Source: Methyloceanibacter methanicus (GTDB lineage Bacteria; Pseudomonadota; Alphaproteobacteria; Rhizobiales; Methyloligellaceae). Taken from it: DNA of 64,000 bases. Positions within the stretch are counted from its first letter, which is position 1. Every line of letters starts with the position of its first letter. Where the stretch lies: the NCBI RefSeq assembly GCF_001723285.1, contig NZ_LPWG01000002.1:214236-278235 (forward strand), read 5' to 3'. Shown here piece by piece: positions 28,138 through 38,132 of the stretch. Under the pieces are notes generated by a model. The model worked only from the letters and a program-made list of their open reading frames with translations, was not told the DNA's origin and ran no database searches. The translations under genes were made by a program, and so were the position numbers.

Positions 28138-29562
28138 CTAGAGGTCCTTGGGGTCCTTCAGCCGGCCGTAGATGTCCTCGTAGCGCACGATATCGTCTTC
28201 GCCCAGATAGGACCCGGACTGGACCTCGATCAATAGCGCGGGAACGCTGCCCGGATTGGCGAGGCGATGCTTCGCGCCGATGGGGATGTACGTCGATTCG
28301 TTTTCGCCGAAGAGCCGCGTCTCGCCGCCGAGCGTGACGCTCGCTGTTCCCTGGACGACGACCCAATGCTCGGCGCGGTGCCGGTGGCTTTGCAGGGACA
28401 GTTTCCCGCCCGGTTTCACCATCAGGCATTTGACCTGATAGCGCTCGCCGGAGGCGAGCCCCTCATACCAGCCCCAGGGCCGGTAGACGCGCGTGTGGCG
28501 CAGCGTCTCCTCCCCGCCCTTCAGGGCGGCGACGAGATCCTTCACGGATTCGGCGCTGTCCTTGGAAGCGACGAGGATGGCGTCCTTGGTCGCCACCACG
28601 ACAACATTGTCGAGCCCGACAATCGAGACGCTGGCCCGGTCGCTATAGGCATAGGAGTTCGTGGTGCCGTGCACGTTGATCGCGGCGGGACCATGGGCCA
28701 CGTTGCCGGCCTCGTCCTTGTTCAGCACATCCCAAATCGCCGACCACGAGCCGACATCGCTCCAAGCGGTCCGCAGCAGTACGGTGCGCACGTTGTCGGC
28801 CTTCTCCATGATGGCGTAGTCGAGCGAGATATTCTCGGCGCTCTCATAGGCCTCCTGGTCGAGCGTCATAGCGCCGGTTTCGCGATGTGCCTTGGCCAGC
28901 GCATCCGCCGCGGCTCTCAGGATCCCGGGCGCAAGGGCCTCGAACGCCGCGATCATCTGCTTCGCGCCGAACAGGAACACGCCGGCGTCCCAGAGGAAGC
29001 GGCCGGACTCGAGATAGTCTTGTGCGGCCTCTTGGGACGGCTTCTCCACGAACCGCGCGACGGTCCAGGCCTCGCCTGTCTGGTCACCGATTTCGAGATA
29101 GCCGTATCCGGTATGGGGGTGGTCCGGCTCGACGCCGAAGGTCACGAGCGCCCCTTGCTCCGCTGCGGGGACGCCCTTGAGGACGCATGCGGCAAAAGCG
29201 TCCGCGTCGGGAACGATGTGATCGGACGGCAGCAAGAGGACCAGGCCGTTCTCGTCTTCCGCGGCCACGACGAGCGCCGCGGTTGCCGCCGCCGCCGCCG
29301 TATTGCGCCCCACAGGTTCCAGTACGACGTGGCGCGGCGTGATGCCGATCTCGGCCAGTTGCTCCTGGATCAAGAAGCGATGGTCGTGATTGCCGATCAC
29401 CGTCGGGCTTTCGAAGAGCGGGTTTGCCAGCCGCCGGCAGGTCGATTGCAGCAGGCTTTCGTCGCCGAACAGCTTCAAGAATTGCTTCGGCAGGTCGCGC
29501 CGCGAAAGAGGCCAAAGGCGCGTGCCCGATCCGCCCGACAAGATGGTGGGATAAATGGCCAC
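28138..29562 (-). CDS. manC: Mannose-1-phosphate guanylyltransferase / mannose-6-phosphate isomerase
   Basis: A 474-residue bifunctional enzyme making GDP-mannose. Residues 1-350 form the nucleotidyltransferase with LSGGSGTRLWPLSR, PKQFLKLF, LLLPSDHIV and EKPSQEAA. The C-terminal cupin isomerase has VKPGGKLSLQSHRHRAEHW and YIPIGAKHRLANPG. GTG 29562 is chosen because GAGGAG lies just upstream and the family starts with this strand; the frame is open for about 43 more codons without similarity. It supplies mannose or mannose-derived sugars to the surface glycan. Confidence 0.93.
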   Translation of the reverse strand: MAIYPTILSGGSGTRLWPLSRRDLPKQFLKLFGDESLLQSTCRRLANPLFESPTVIGNHDHRFLIQEQLAEIGITPRHVVLEPVGRNTAAAAATAALVVAAEDENGLVLLLPSDHIVPDADAFAACVLKGVPAAEQGALVTFGVEPDHPHTGYGYLEIGDQTGEAWTVARFVEKPSQEAAQDYLESGRFLWDAGVFLFGAKQMIAAFEALAPGILRAAADALAKAHRETGAMTLDQEAYESAENISLDYAIMEKADNVRTVLLRTAWSDVGSWSAIWDVLNKDEAGNVAHGPAAINVHGTTNSYAYSDRASVSIVGLDNVVVVATKDAILVASKDSAESVKDLVAALKGGEETLRHTRVYRPWGWYEGLASGERYQVKCLMVKPGGKLSLQSHRHRAEHWVVVQGTASVTLGGETRLFGENESTYIPIGAKHRLANPGSVPALLIEVQSGSYLGEDDIVRYEDIYGRLKDPKDL

Positions 29563-29781
29563 CTTCAACTCCTCAATCTGTCCGTCGCTCGGTCCCTGCG
29601 TGTTGTCCGTGAGGTGCCGCTCCTGGGAGGGAACGGCGCGGAAATCCCGGTGGGGCCGACCGTGTCCGGCCGGGATGGCGACACATAGCACTGTCGGGTC
29701 CGAGGCTGAAGACAGGCGTGTGAGGGACCTCCCGCGTGCCGGCGTCCCGAGCGTGCTTCGAGGGGCCGTAAAGCCGGGTCG

Positions 29782-30789
29782 TCAAACTTTGTAATAGTCG
29801 CGGTACCACGCGACAAAGCGGGCAATGCCGTCCTCGATCGACGTATCCGGCGAGAAGCCGACATCGGCGGTAAGGTCGGTCACGTCCGCAAAGGTCTCGG
29901 GAACGTCGCCGGGCTGGAGCGGCAGAAAGTTCTTCTTCGCCTCACGGCCGAGCGCCGCTTCGATCGCCCCGATGAAGTCCATCAACTGCACGGGGCTGTG
30001 GTTTCCGATGTTGTAGAGCCGGTAGGGGGCCGACGAGGTTCCGGGATCGGGATGATCGCCCGACCATTCGGGATTGGGCGTGGGCACCCGGTCGCTCACA
30101 CGGACGACCGCCTCGACGATGTCGTCGATATAGGTGAAGTCGCGTGCGTGGTGTCCCTGGTTGTAAACGTCGATCGGCTCGTCGGCCAAGATCCGCTTCA
30201 CGAACTTGAACAGCGCCATGTCCGGCCTGCCCCACGGACCGTAGACCGTGAAGAAGCGCAGGCCCGTCACCGGCAGGCCGAAGAGGTGCGCATAGACATG
30301 GGCGGACAGCTCGTTCGACTTCTTGGTCGCGGCGTAAAGACTTAATGGGTGGTCGACATTGTGGTGAACGCTGAACGGCGTTTCCGTGTTGGCGCCGTAG
30401 ACGGAGCTGGAAGAGGCATAGACCAGATGATCCACGTTGCCCGTGGCGGCAGCCTCGAGAATATTGACGAAGCCGACGAGGTTCGAGGCGACGTAGGCAT
30501 CCGGGTGGGTCAGCGAATAGCGCACGCCGGCTTGCGCGCCGAGATGGATCACCCGCTCGGGGCGATGCTCCGCGAAGACGCTCTCGACGGCGTCCTTGTC
30601 GGCGAGATCACCCTTGGCGAAGGTGAAGCTTTCATAGGGCGCCAGCTCCGCAAGGCGCGCCTCTTTCAGGCCGACATCGTAGTAGTCGTTGAGATTGTCA
30701 AAGCCGATGACGTCATCGCCGCGGTCGAGCAGGGCACGGGCCGCGTGGAAGCCGATAAATCCGGCGGCGCCGGTGACCAATACTCTCAT
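29782..30789 (-). CDS. UDP-glucuronate 4-epimerase
   Basis: A 335-residue SDR enzyme interconverting UDP-glucuronate and UDP-galacturonate. [16 protein letters not shown] binds [20 protein letters not shown] is a strong signature of this subfamily, ASSSSVYG and [10 protein letters not shown] carry the catalytic Ser and Y-x3-K, and [13 protein letters not shown] is its usual acceptor segment. It diverges from ugd, whose product UDP-glucuronate is its substrate, giving a two-gene route to UDP-galacturonate. Confidence 0.9.
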   Translation of the reverse strand: MRVLVTGAAGFIGFHAARALLDRGDDVIGFDNLNDYYDVGLKEARLAELAPYESFTFAKGDLADKDAVESVFAEHRPERVIHLGAQAGVRYSLTHPDAYVASNLVGFVNILEAAATGNVDHLVYASSSSVYGANTETPFSVHHNVDHPLSLYAATKKSNELSAHVYAHLFGLPVTGLRFFTVYGPWGRPDMALFKFVKRILADEPIDVYNQGHHARDFTYIDDIVEAVVRVSDRVPTPNPEWSGDHPDPGTSSAPYRLYNIGNHSPVQLMDFIGAIEAALGREAKKNFLPLQPGDVPETFADVTDLTADVGFSPDTSIEDGIARFVAWYRDYYKV

Positions 30790-31007
30790 GCTTCGTTGCT
30801 CGCTGGGATCGTTGCGCGACCCATGATTGCCGTCGCGGTGGCGAGGTGTTGATAGCGAATGCGATCTGCCAAGTCTAGCTGGCCCGGGGCCCGCTCGGGC
30901 CCGCGATGAGCGCGATTAGGCATGACCCCAGAATCCGGCTCCCCCGCTATTGCCTCGTTCCAGTGATCGATCTAAGAACGACCTTGGTTCAGATGAGGAG
31001 CTGCCGC

Positions 31008-32375
31008 GTGAAAATCTGCATGATCGGGGCGGGCTATGTGGGCCTGGTCTCCGCAGCCTGCTTTTCGGACTTCGGCTGGAACGTCACCTGCGTCGATAAC
31101 GATGAGGACCGGCTCGCGCAGCTCGAGCGCGGCGAGATTCCGATCTACGAGCCCGGACTGGACGATCTGGTTGCGCGCAATGTCGCGAAGGGCCGCATGT
31201 CCTTTTCCGGGTCCTTGCCCGAGGCCGTCAGCGACGCGGACGTCGTGTTCCTCGCGGTTGGTACGCCTGTCCGGCGCGGCGACGGATATGCCGATCTCAC
31301 CTATGTCTTCGAGGCGGTGGAGGAACTTGCGCCGCATGCGCGTAGCAACGTGGTCATCACGACGAAGTCGACCGTGCCGGTGGGGACCGGCCGTGAGATT
31401 GAGCGCCGCCTCAGACAGCTCCGCCCCGATGCCGATTTCGCAGTGTGTTCGAATCCCGAGTTCCTGCGCGAGGGCTCGGCGATCCGCGACTTCACCCATC
31501 CCGACCGCGTGCTTGTCGCTGCCGCGGATGGCCGCGGCCGCGAGGTCATGGCACGCCTCTACGAGCCGATCGCGCTGCGGGACGCGCCGGTCATGTTCGT
31601 CAGCCGCGAATCGGCGGAGCTTGCGAAATATGCCGCCAATGCATTCCTCGCCATGAAGATCACCTTCATCAATGAGGTCGCCGATCTCTGTGAAATGGTT
31701 GGGGCGGATGTCAGCGAGGTGGCCAACGCGGTCGCGCCGACGGGCGCATCGGGGACAAGTTCCTGCACGCGGGGCCGGGCTATGGCGGGTCGTGCTTCCC
31801 GAAGGACGTCAGTGCCATTGTGCCGGACGCGCGGGAAGCCAAGAGCCCCTTGTTCTTTGGTGGAGCAGGTCGAGAAAGCCAATCTGGAGCGCAAGATCGC
31901 CATGGCGGCGCGCGTCGAAGCCGCGGCCGGGGGTACGGTCCGGGGCAAGACCGTCGCCGTGCTCGGCGTGACCTTTAAGCCGAATACGGACGATATGCGC
32001 GAGGCGCCGAGCCTCGTGATCCTGCCGATGCTACAAGCGCGGGGCGCGGAAATTCGCGCTTGCGATCCGCAAGGCCGTTCCAACGCCGAGGAGTTGCTGC
32101 CCGGCGTATCGTGGTTCGCCGATCCGCTTGAGGCGGCACGAGATGCGGACGTGCTCTTGGTGCTGACCGAGTGGAACGAGTTCCGGGCGCTCGACCTGAA
32201 GGCGCTGCGGGCTACGATGAATGGAGACGTTCTCGTCGACCTGCGGAACGTGTACGCACCGAAGCTCGCCGCGGAAGCCGGCTTCGTCTACACGGGCGTC
32301 GGGCGGGGCCATGTGGGGCCGGAGATGGGCAAAAATGCTCACGACCGTGGCGTAGCCGAGACAATCGCAACCTAG
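31008..32375 (+). CDS. ugd: UDP-glucose 6-dehydrogenase with two compensating frameshifts as sequenced
   Basis: Oxidises UDP-glucose to UDP-glucuronate with two [20 protein letters not shown] binds [16 protein letters not shown] and [15 protein letters not shown] are family motifs and [19 protein letters not shown] is the C-terminal domain. Between about 31738 and 31859 the open frame is wrong: the neighbouring frame reads [12 protein letters not shown] then [14 protein letters not shown], which holds the catalytic Cys. One lost and one gained base explain it, so a plain translation lacks the active site. GTG 31008 has GAGGAG seven bases upstream. Confidence 0.9.
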   Translation: MKICMIGAGYVGLVSAACFSDFGWNVTCVDNDEDRLAQLERGEIPIYEPGLDDLVARNVAKGRMSFSGSLPEAVSDADVVFLAVGTPVRRGDGYADLTYVFEAVEELAPHARSNVVITTKSTVPVGTGREIERRLRQLRPDADFAVCSNPEFLREGSAIRDFTHPDRVLVAAADGRGREVMARLYEPIALRDAPVMFVSRESAELAKYAANAFLAMKITFINEVADLCEMVGADVSEVANAVAPTGASGTSSCTRGRAMAGRASRRTSVPLCRTRGKPRAPCSLVEQVEKANLERKIAMAARVEAAAGGTVRGKTVAVLGVTFKPNTDDMREAPSLVILPMLQARGAEIRACDPQGRSNAEELLPGVSWFADPLEAARDADVLLVLTEWNEFRALDLKALRATMNGDVLVDLRNVYAPKLAAEAGFVYTGVGRGHVGPEMGKNAHDRGVAETIAT

Positions 32376-32562
32376 CGGGATGGTCGGGGATTGACGCTTA
32401 GCCGGGTCTAGCCCTGCGCGCTGATTGGCCGGGGGTTAGCTTGCCGGCAAGCGGCGAATGTGGCTGCTGCCAGTGGAGCCTTTGGTAGCATTGCGTGCGG
32501 GCTCTGTGCGCACGCTTCGACAGTTCGCACGGACGCGAAATTTGATCCGACTTGCCTGTCTG

Positions 32563-34176
32563 CTACTTTTTGGTCCTCGTCAATTTGCGAAGAGATCGTA
32601 GCGGTTGCGTAACCTTCCAACTAACGGTTTGCGTCAGTCGGGCTAGTTTGTTGTTTGCGGCGCGTAGCTCGTCGCGCAACGTCCTGACTTTGTCGCCCGA
32701 TATCGTCAATTCGTTATGCAACCGGTCCAGGTCCTTATGTGACTCTGTCAATTCGTTGCGCAACCGGTCCATGTCCTTATGTGATTCTGTCAATTCGTTG
32801 CGCAACCGGTCGACGACGTTACGCGATTCCGCCAATTCCATGCCCATCTTGGTAGAAATTCTTTCGTCTAACTGACGCTGAGTTTCCACTAGCTTCGCAA
32901 TTGGTTTCTGAAGTTGGCTGGTCCTCCCATCGACTAGATCCCGGATGCGCTTGGCCATAACGGTATGGCCTCTTTGCATGTCTGCGACCCAGTCGTTTTG
33001 GACCAATACGCTGGTGAGCATATCTTGGGTTGTTAAGGGGCAAGGAGGCAACAAGCCACTATCCAAGCGGTCCATGCAATAGACGGACAAGTCGTGGTAG
33101 GACGCAAGCTTCGTTGGTGGGGTGAACCCCGGCATCTCGGCTAGGGTATCGACCAGCGACCGATGAAAGAACGTCATTTCACCGAGCCTAATCGGGAAAT
33201 CGTAGCCTGAAATGATGACGCGTTTCTTTGCCTTACTGCAAATCCGATGGATTAGGGCCTCAAACTCGGTTGGGCTTGGGCAATGAATGACAACCTCGAA
33301 GCAAAGAACGACATCGGCGGGGTCGACTTCGGCCTCCAGGATCGAGCCATGGACGAAAGTCCAATCCGGACGCGAACGACTTGCTCTTTGAATAGCCTCT
33401 TCTGAGACATCGACTCCCGTATAATTCTCTATTTCCAGCTCACGGAGCACCTCGAGATCGCCGCAGCCGAAGTCCAGGACGCTCACTTCGCCGATTGGAA
33501 TGTTTCGCAGCAAGAGGAGCTGTTTGAGGTACTTGTAGATACCGCGCGAGCCAATCCCGCTGCCGAGAGCCGGATTCATCTCGTACCGGTTGTTCCAGAA
33601 CAGTCGGTTCGAATGCGAGTTCCGCAGCAGTAGGCGAAATTCGTGTAGGCGTTGCCCGCTGCGTTCCTCGAGAGCTCCGATCCTCCGGGCGCCAAGGCCG
33701 TCGACAAAGTCGTCCAGCCTCACCAATCCGTCTCCCAGCGTCTCACTCAGGTCCAACGCATCTTGTGGAGGTAGTCCGTCCCCGTCGCAGTTGCCGTCGT
33801 CGACAACAAGACAGATATGACCGTCGTCCGTGAGGGTTCCAGGCGCGGTGACGCTGAACTTGCGAATCGCGATGAGCCCGACCTTCATTTTAAGGACGAG
33901 CGTATCCTTTGGAGGGGCTTCAAGGGTGTCGCCTTCCAAGTAGAAATGTACTCTGTCATCACGAAGCTCATTTGCGAGAATGCTCCAATCCACCTCGTCG
34001 CCGTCAGGGCAGGGCTCCATGAAAACGACGAGATCGAGAATTGGGTTCTCGATAAAGGCTCGGATCGTAATGATCTGATAATAGAGATCAATCAGAGCGC
34101 GTTGGCGGCAGACAGAGTGGAAAATGATGCGCACAGGACTGAGCGGCATCCCCACCTGTTCAATCGTGTCGGTCAT
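32563..34176 (-). CDS. SAM-dependent methyltransferase with C-terminal coiled coil
   Basis: A 537-residue protein. The N-terminal ~200 residues (opening PVRIIFHSVCRQRALIDLYY) have no clear family. Residues ~210-400 are a class I methyltransferase with SVLDFGCGDLEVLREL, TGVDVSEEAI and VVLCFEVVIHCPSPTEFEAL. The C-terminus is a heptad coiled coil built partly from 42-bp DNA repeats, ending in SWKVTQPLRSLRKL, a tail also seen in the sulfotransferase-like gene at 38133. The gene is AT-richer than the flanks. It follows the three-domain gene by 12 bases. Likely methylates a cell-surface glycan. Confidence 0.72.
   Translation of the reverse strand: MTDTIEQVGMPLSPVRIIFHSVCRQRALIDLYYQIITIRAFIENPILDLVVFMEPCPDGDEVDWSILANELRDDRVHFYLEGDTLEAPPKDTLVLKMKVGLIAIRKFSVTAPGTLTDDGHICLVVDDGNCDGDGLPPQDALDLSETLGDGLVRLDDFVDGLGARRIGALEERSGQRLHEFRLLLRNSHSNRLFWNNRYEMNPALGSGIGSRGIYKYLKQLLLLRNIPIGEVSVLDFGCGDLEVLRELEIENYTGVDVSEEAIQRASRSRPDWTFVHGSILEAEVDPADVVLCFEVVIHCPSPTEFEALIHRICSKAKKRVIISGYDFPIRLGEMTFFHRSLVDTLAEMPGFTPPTKLASYHDLSVYCMDRLDSGLLPPCPLTTQDMLTSVLVQNDWVADMQRGHTVMAKRIRDLVDGRTSQLQKPIAKLVETQRQLDERISTKMGMELAESRNVVDRLRNELTESHKDMDRLRNELTESHKDLDRLHNELTISGDKVRTLRDELRAANNKLARLTQTVSWKVTQPLRSLRKLTRTKK
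32705..32830 (-). repeat. Three 42-bp tandem repeats encoding a coiled coil
   Basis: Units at 32705-32746, 32747-32788 and 32789-32830 share about 30-40 of 42 bases, and a partial fourth begins at 32831. Each encodes 14 residues (two heptads) of the form DRLRNELTESHKDM on the minus strand, so length changes keep coiled-coil register. Confidence 0.85.
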
Positions 34177-34188
34177 CAGGCGCCCTAC

Positions 34189-36494
34189 TTATCGCAACAG
34201 ACGACGTGCGATTGGTCTTGCAACGTCGATAACTGGGCGGGGAAGTACGGCCTTGACGCGCTCCTTCCAACGAGCGTCGGAGGATGCCCGTGGAGGCGAG
34301 GCGGCGAGGTCGTCAGCCACCGCCTCTTTGCAGAGCGGAGCGCTGTAGAGCGTTGCTTCCAAAAAGCCGAGATCGACACGAAGGCTGAGCGGCAGCGGCA
34401 TGATGCGCTCGGTCCCAACGGCGAATCCCGCAGCACGCAACTCCTGGACGATCGAGCTTAGTGTGCCGTGTTGGTCGCGCGCCTCCACCGCCTTGCCTTC
34501 ATTCAAGATCCAAAGGTCCTGCGAGCGCTTTTCCAGATCGAGTGTGAGGTACAATTTGCCGCCCGGCTTGAGCGTCGTGGCGATGACCTTGATCAGATTT
34601 CGCCGAATGTCTGCGGGCATGTGCTCGATCACGCTGATGGAATACCAGGCGTCAAAAGATCTCGGCTCATACGTTTCAGCGCGCATCTCGGCATTGAGAC
34701 TCGAGATCCGCGAATGAACCTTGCCATAGTCGTAGAAGCCCCACTCATTGAACTGCGATGCGCCCTCGTTAGAAACAATGCGCGTATGGCTATCGACCGT
34801 GCGAACGTCCGCCCCTCGATTGGCAAGTGCGAATGGCAGGGCCGATAGTCCGGCGCCAAGATCGCCGATGCGCTGCTGGCGCAGGTCTGAGCCAAAGCAC
34901 GAGAGCAACCAGGGATATTCAAACAACCTCGGTGTGTGTTCCGTATACCAACCAAAAACGGCACGGGATATCGACACGCATTCGACCAAGGCATCACCGA
35001 ATTCCGAGCTCGCAATCGCCGAAGCGAGCAGCGCATCATCCATATCGTTCTTAGCGCCTTGCTTGCCGATTTGGGGGACGAAGTCGCACTCACCTATAAG
35101 CACGTCGCCGCCGCCGACGTTTCCGGCTTTGTAGACATGAGCAAAGCGACCGGTCTCTTCCATCATGAGGGTCAGCGAGCGAAAGTCTCCCGGAATCGTG
35201 CTGTCTTTGGTCCACGAGACATCCGGCCCAACGACGATCAACCGCTTCTGAGTGCGTGCGGCGAGGGCCGCAATGAGTGCGTTGATATCCTCACCTTCGG
35301 CCTCTGCAGCGAATAGATCGGTGCACAAGACGATTTCATATTGCCCGTCGTCGTTTTCGAGTTCGGCCAAGCCTTGGTTGAGGATTTCCAGGTTGGGATA
35401 GCGCCGTGCCGCCGCATGGGCCTCGCGTTCGCGGGGCTCGAGTGCCTTGTAGTTACTGATGTCGAGGCCGAGGATGTGTGACGCGGTTCCGCACCGGAAA
35501 TCGAGCGTGCTCTTCGAGCGGCAAATACCGTACGTGACGAGCAGATGCCGCAAGGCCTCTTGGTTGCTTTTGACCACAGTCTCGCTTCTCTTCCGCGCGC
35601 TGCTTTCTGGCGCGTCGCTACTTTTTAACAACATTGAAGTGGAAAGGGGCTCGATGTTTTCATTGATCGTTTGGATGACTGCATCAATTGCCAAAGTTCC
35701 GCAAGGGCCTAGCCTCCCATCGTCATCGAGATTGTCGTGATAATGAAGGATTAGAGGCCTTTCGGTCAGTTCACGCCCGGACATTGGTAGTGGCACGTGG
35801 GTAGGGCAATTGTAGGTGAGCGGCAAGATTTCCAGCGGATAGCCCGTGGAATGGAGCGCCATGCAGAAGCTCATCTGATCGACATGGATCGCGTGTGGTC
35901 CGAGGATCTCGAGGCGTTGCGGGCAATTCAGGAGATCAAGCGCAATTTGTTTCCACACATCCCCGAACTCACGCAACCACTTCACAGGGATTCCGTAGAT
36001 TCCCCCGTTCAGGTTCCCGCGAAGGGTCGGCTCGTGCGTGAGGGTGTCCCTCGTAGGTGGCGGCAGATCGTCAAAGCCTGCCGCGTTTAGCAGCTCGATG
36101 ATCTTGTCCAACCGTGGATTGGGGAAATCGACGGTCTTGCCGCAGATCACATCCGATTTTGGCGCCATATCGCCGACAGGACTGGCGAAGGCGAGATCGC
36201 AGTCGCACAGAAAAACGAAATCCCCACCATCGGCAATGAATCGATCGACGCTGTCCACCTGTGAGATCTTGTTACAGTATTTTTCGTCGCCGAAGCGCTT
36301 GCCCTCCAAGACATTGACGCCCTTGTCCTTAAGGGGGGCAATCACTGGGCTCTTCGGATCCGGGATATGGGCGTAGATACGATCGTAGCTCACGCCGCCG
36401 ATATTATGCAGCGTCTGGGCAAATATTAGGGCTGATGCTGAAATTTCGGGCCACTATCGACAAAGATAGAATATAATGTTTTGTTGTTCGACAT
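34189..36494 (-). CDS. Three-domain protein: GT8-like plus two methyltransferase-like domains; frameshifted near N-terminus
   Basis: About 768 residues. The real start is ATG 36494 (MSNNKTLYSIFVDSGPKFQH); the frame breaks at about 36431, and one added base gives QHQALIFAQTLHNIGGVSYD. Domain 1 (~1-270) is GT8-like with FVFLCDCDLAFASP as a possible DxD. Domain 2 (~300-440) resembles a degenerate methyltransferase (LDFRCGTASHILGLDIS). Domain 3 (~500-680) is a fuller methyltransferase (RIGDLGAGLSALPFALANRG, WYSISVIEHMPADI, LKPGGKLYLTLDL). The fusion suggests coupled sugar transfer and methylation; this is inference. Confidence 0.62.
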
Positions 36495-36744
36495 TATAAC
36501 TCGTGGGTTACGTGTAGTACTTCTCGGAACTGTGCGACGGTCCCGACTACTCTCTTTCTTTGGCTGTGAGCCTCTTGTTCTTTGGCCCTGAGCCGCCGGC
36601 GCGAGGCAACTGCAGTCGGTCACGGCCGAGGGGTCACCCGCGAGCCTCATCTTTGGCGTGTCGAGCCCCGTGGCCCCACGTTTGTGGCCCAACCTTGGAT
36701 GCCTGAATAACTCCCCTCCCCTCCGCTGAGATTTCTAGAGGAAG

Positions 36745-37962
36745 CTAACTCGACACACAGCGTCTTGCTAGGCCTAAGGTCTTGTGTTTGACCCTGTTCC
36801 AAATCCTGCGAACCCCGTCGGACGAGGTGCCTTGCGGCCGTCCGGGGCGAGGGGGTTCTGCGGTATTTTCGGTGCCGCCTTGCTGGGCCGCGTGATTTTG
36901 ACCGGCCCCCGTTCCGTGCGATTGACAGCTGTCATAGTAGGTCTTGAAACTATTGTTCCCTGCGGTTGCGAAGGGGTCTGGAAACCTCTGCATTAGGGCA
37001 TCATTACTACGGAAAAATTTGCGCTCTTGTTGGGAGACTTCCGTTCCGTCGTCGTAATAGCCGAAATGCCACGGGCCGCTGAAGACGGGTCGTTCCGCGT
37101 CTCGTTTCAGCTTCCCAGCATACCAATCCGTGAGCTCGTCCAGTAGTGCGACATCATTGCAGAACGGCTTCGTGGCCTGATCGTAAAGGCCCTTGACGTA
37201 GCCGCCCACCTTATAGAAGCCGGAGAAGTGGATAAACTCTGCCGGGTTGCCGTCGATGAGGATGACGCCGGAATCGCTCCGACTGATATCGCGCTGATAG
37301 GAGTTCCAACGCGCGAAGTTCAATGTCGGCTGGCGCAAGATTTCATGGTCGTCAAAATACGCCGGGACATAGTCGATCCATTTCTGATCTGTGAACAACC
37401 CACGCTCGTGCTCGATCAGGCAGTGTCGTCGCAGCCGGTGCTTCCACCACGACGCGAAGCGCTTGCCCGTTTCGGTGTTCTTTACGGCTATGAAGCCAAG
37501 ATTGAAGATGCCAACTTTGTGTGGGTTGAGCTCGAAAAATATCCACTCGTCGCGCTCGTGCGGGCGACAAATGTGCGGGGTCAGGATAATGGAGGCCCTT
37601 TCCAGGGCGTCAAAGACCGGGGAAAGAGGGGTGAAAACAACACAATCGGAGTCCAAGAAGATGGCGGCCTCACAGTCATCGCGCTTGAGAAGTCTGTCGA
37701 GCATAAACGGCTTCAGGGCCGTCGCCAGTTCCATCACGTTGTGACGGAAAACCCATCCCCGCGGCTGCTCCATTTCGGATACCATCTCGTCGAGGGACCA
37801 AATCTCGTCAATCCCGAGGGTCTCTGACTCAAGACCGTCGGGAAATTGATCGGCCAGTCCCAAAACAGTACGACAATCAGGAAATTGCTGCTTGAGGGAT
37901 TCGAAAAGCACCCGCGCTGCGGGGACAAAATTGAGCGCGCAACAGCTGTAGAAATAGATCAT
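36745..37962 (-). CDS. GT8-like glycosyltransferase, putative
   Basis: A 405-residue protein from ATG 37962 (MIYFYSCCALNFVPAARVLF), an opening common to glycosyltransferase-like proteins that lack an N-terminal signal. EAAIFLDSDCVVF carries a D-x-D suited to metal and nucleotide sugar, and FNLGFIAVKNTETGKRFASW is the usual following block. HFSGFYKVGG resembles the GT8 C-terminal His region. A 60-residue low-complexity, basic C-terminus ends the protein. First of three minus-strand genes (36745, 34189, 32563). Donor and acceptor unknown. Confidence 0.62.
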   Translation of the reverse strand: MIYFYSCCALNFVPAARVLFESLKQQFPDCRTVLGLADQFPDGLESETLGIDEIWSLDEMVSEMEQPRGWVFRHNVMELATALKPFMLDRLLKRDDCEAAIFLDSDCVVFTPLSPVFDALERASIILTPHICRPHERDEWIFFELNPHKVGIFNLGFIAVKNTETGKRFASWWKHRLRRHCLIEHERGLFTDQKWIDYVPAYFDDHEILRQPTLNFARWNSYQRDISRSDSGVILIDGNPAEFIHFSGFYKVGGYVKGLYDQATKPFCNDVALLDELTDWYAGKLKRDAERPVFSGPWHFGYYDDGTEVSQQERKFFRSNDALMQRFPDPFATAGNNSFKTYYDSCQSHGTGAGQNHAAQQGGTENTAEPPRPGRPQGTSSDGVRRIWNRVKHKTLGLARRCVSS

Positions 37963-38132
37963 GAGGCGGATCCCAGACTGCACAACGAAGAACGATCGGT
38001 ACGGTAACCCGTTTTCCAGCGACAACTAAACTGGGCTATGCAAGTTTTCAAGAAATTTTGGCGCCGATATTGAAGCGCCGAATATCGCATGTTACCTCAC
38101 CCTGCTGAGTATTAGATAGTAGAAGAGCAACA

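Noticed and set aside
28267..29688. Long open frame on the plus strand opposite manC (473 codons)
   Set aside because: It mirrors manC in a high-GC genome; the minus-strand frame carries every family motif, the plus frame none.
32705..32830. CRISPR-like array
   Set aside because: Repeats are directly contiguous without spacers and lie in-frame inside a coding coiled coil.
36426..36692. Separate small gene upstream of the three-domain protein
   Set aside because: Its last 22 residues (MSNNKTLYSIFVDSG...) continue smoothly into the next frame after one added base, so they are that gene's true N-terminus.
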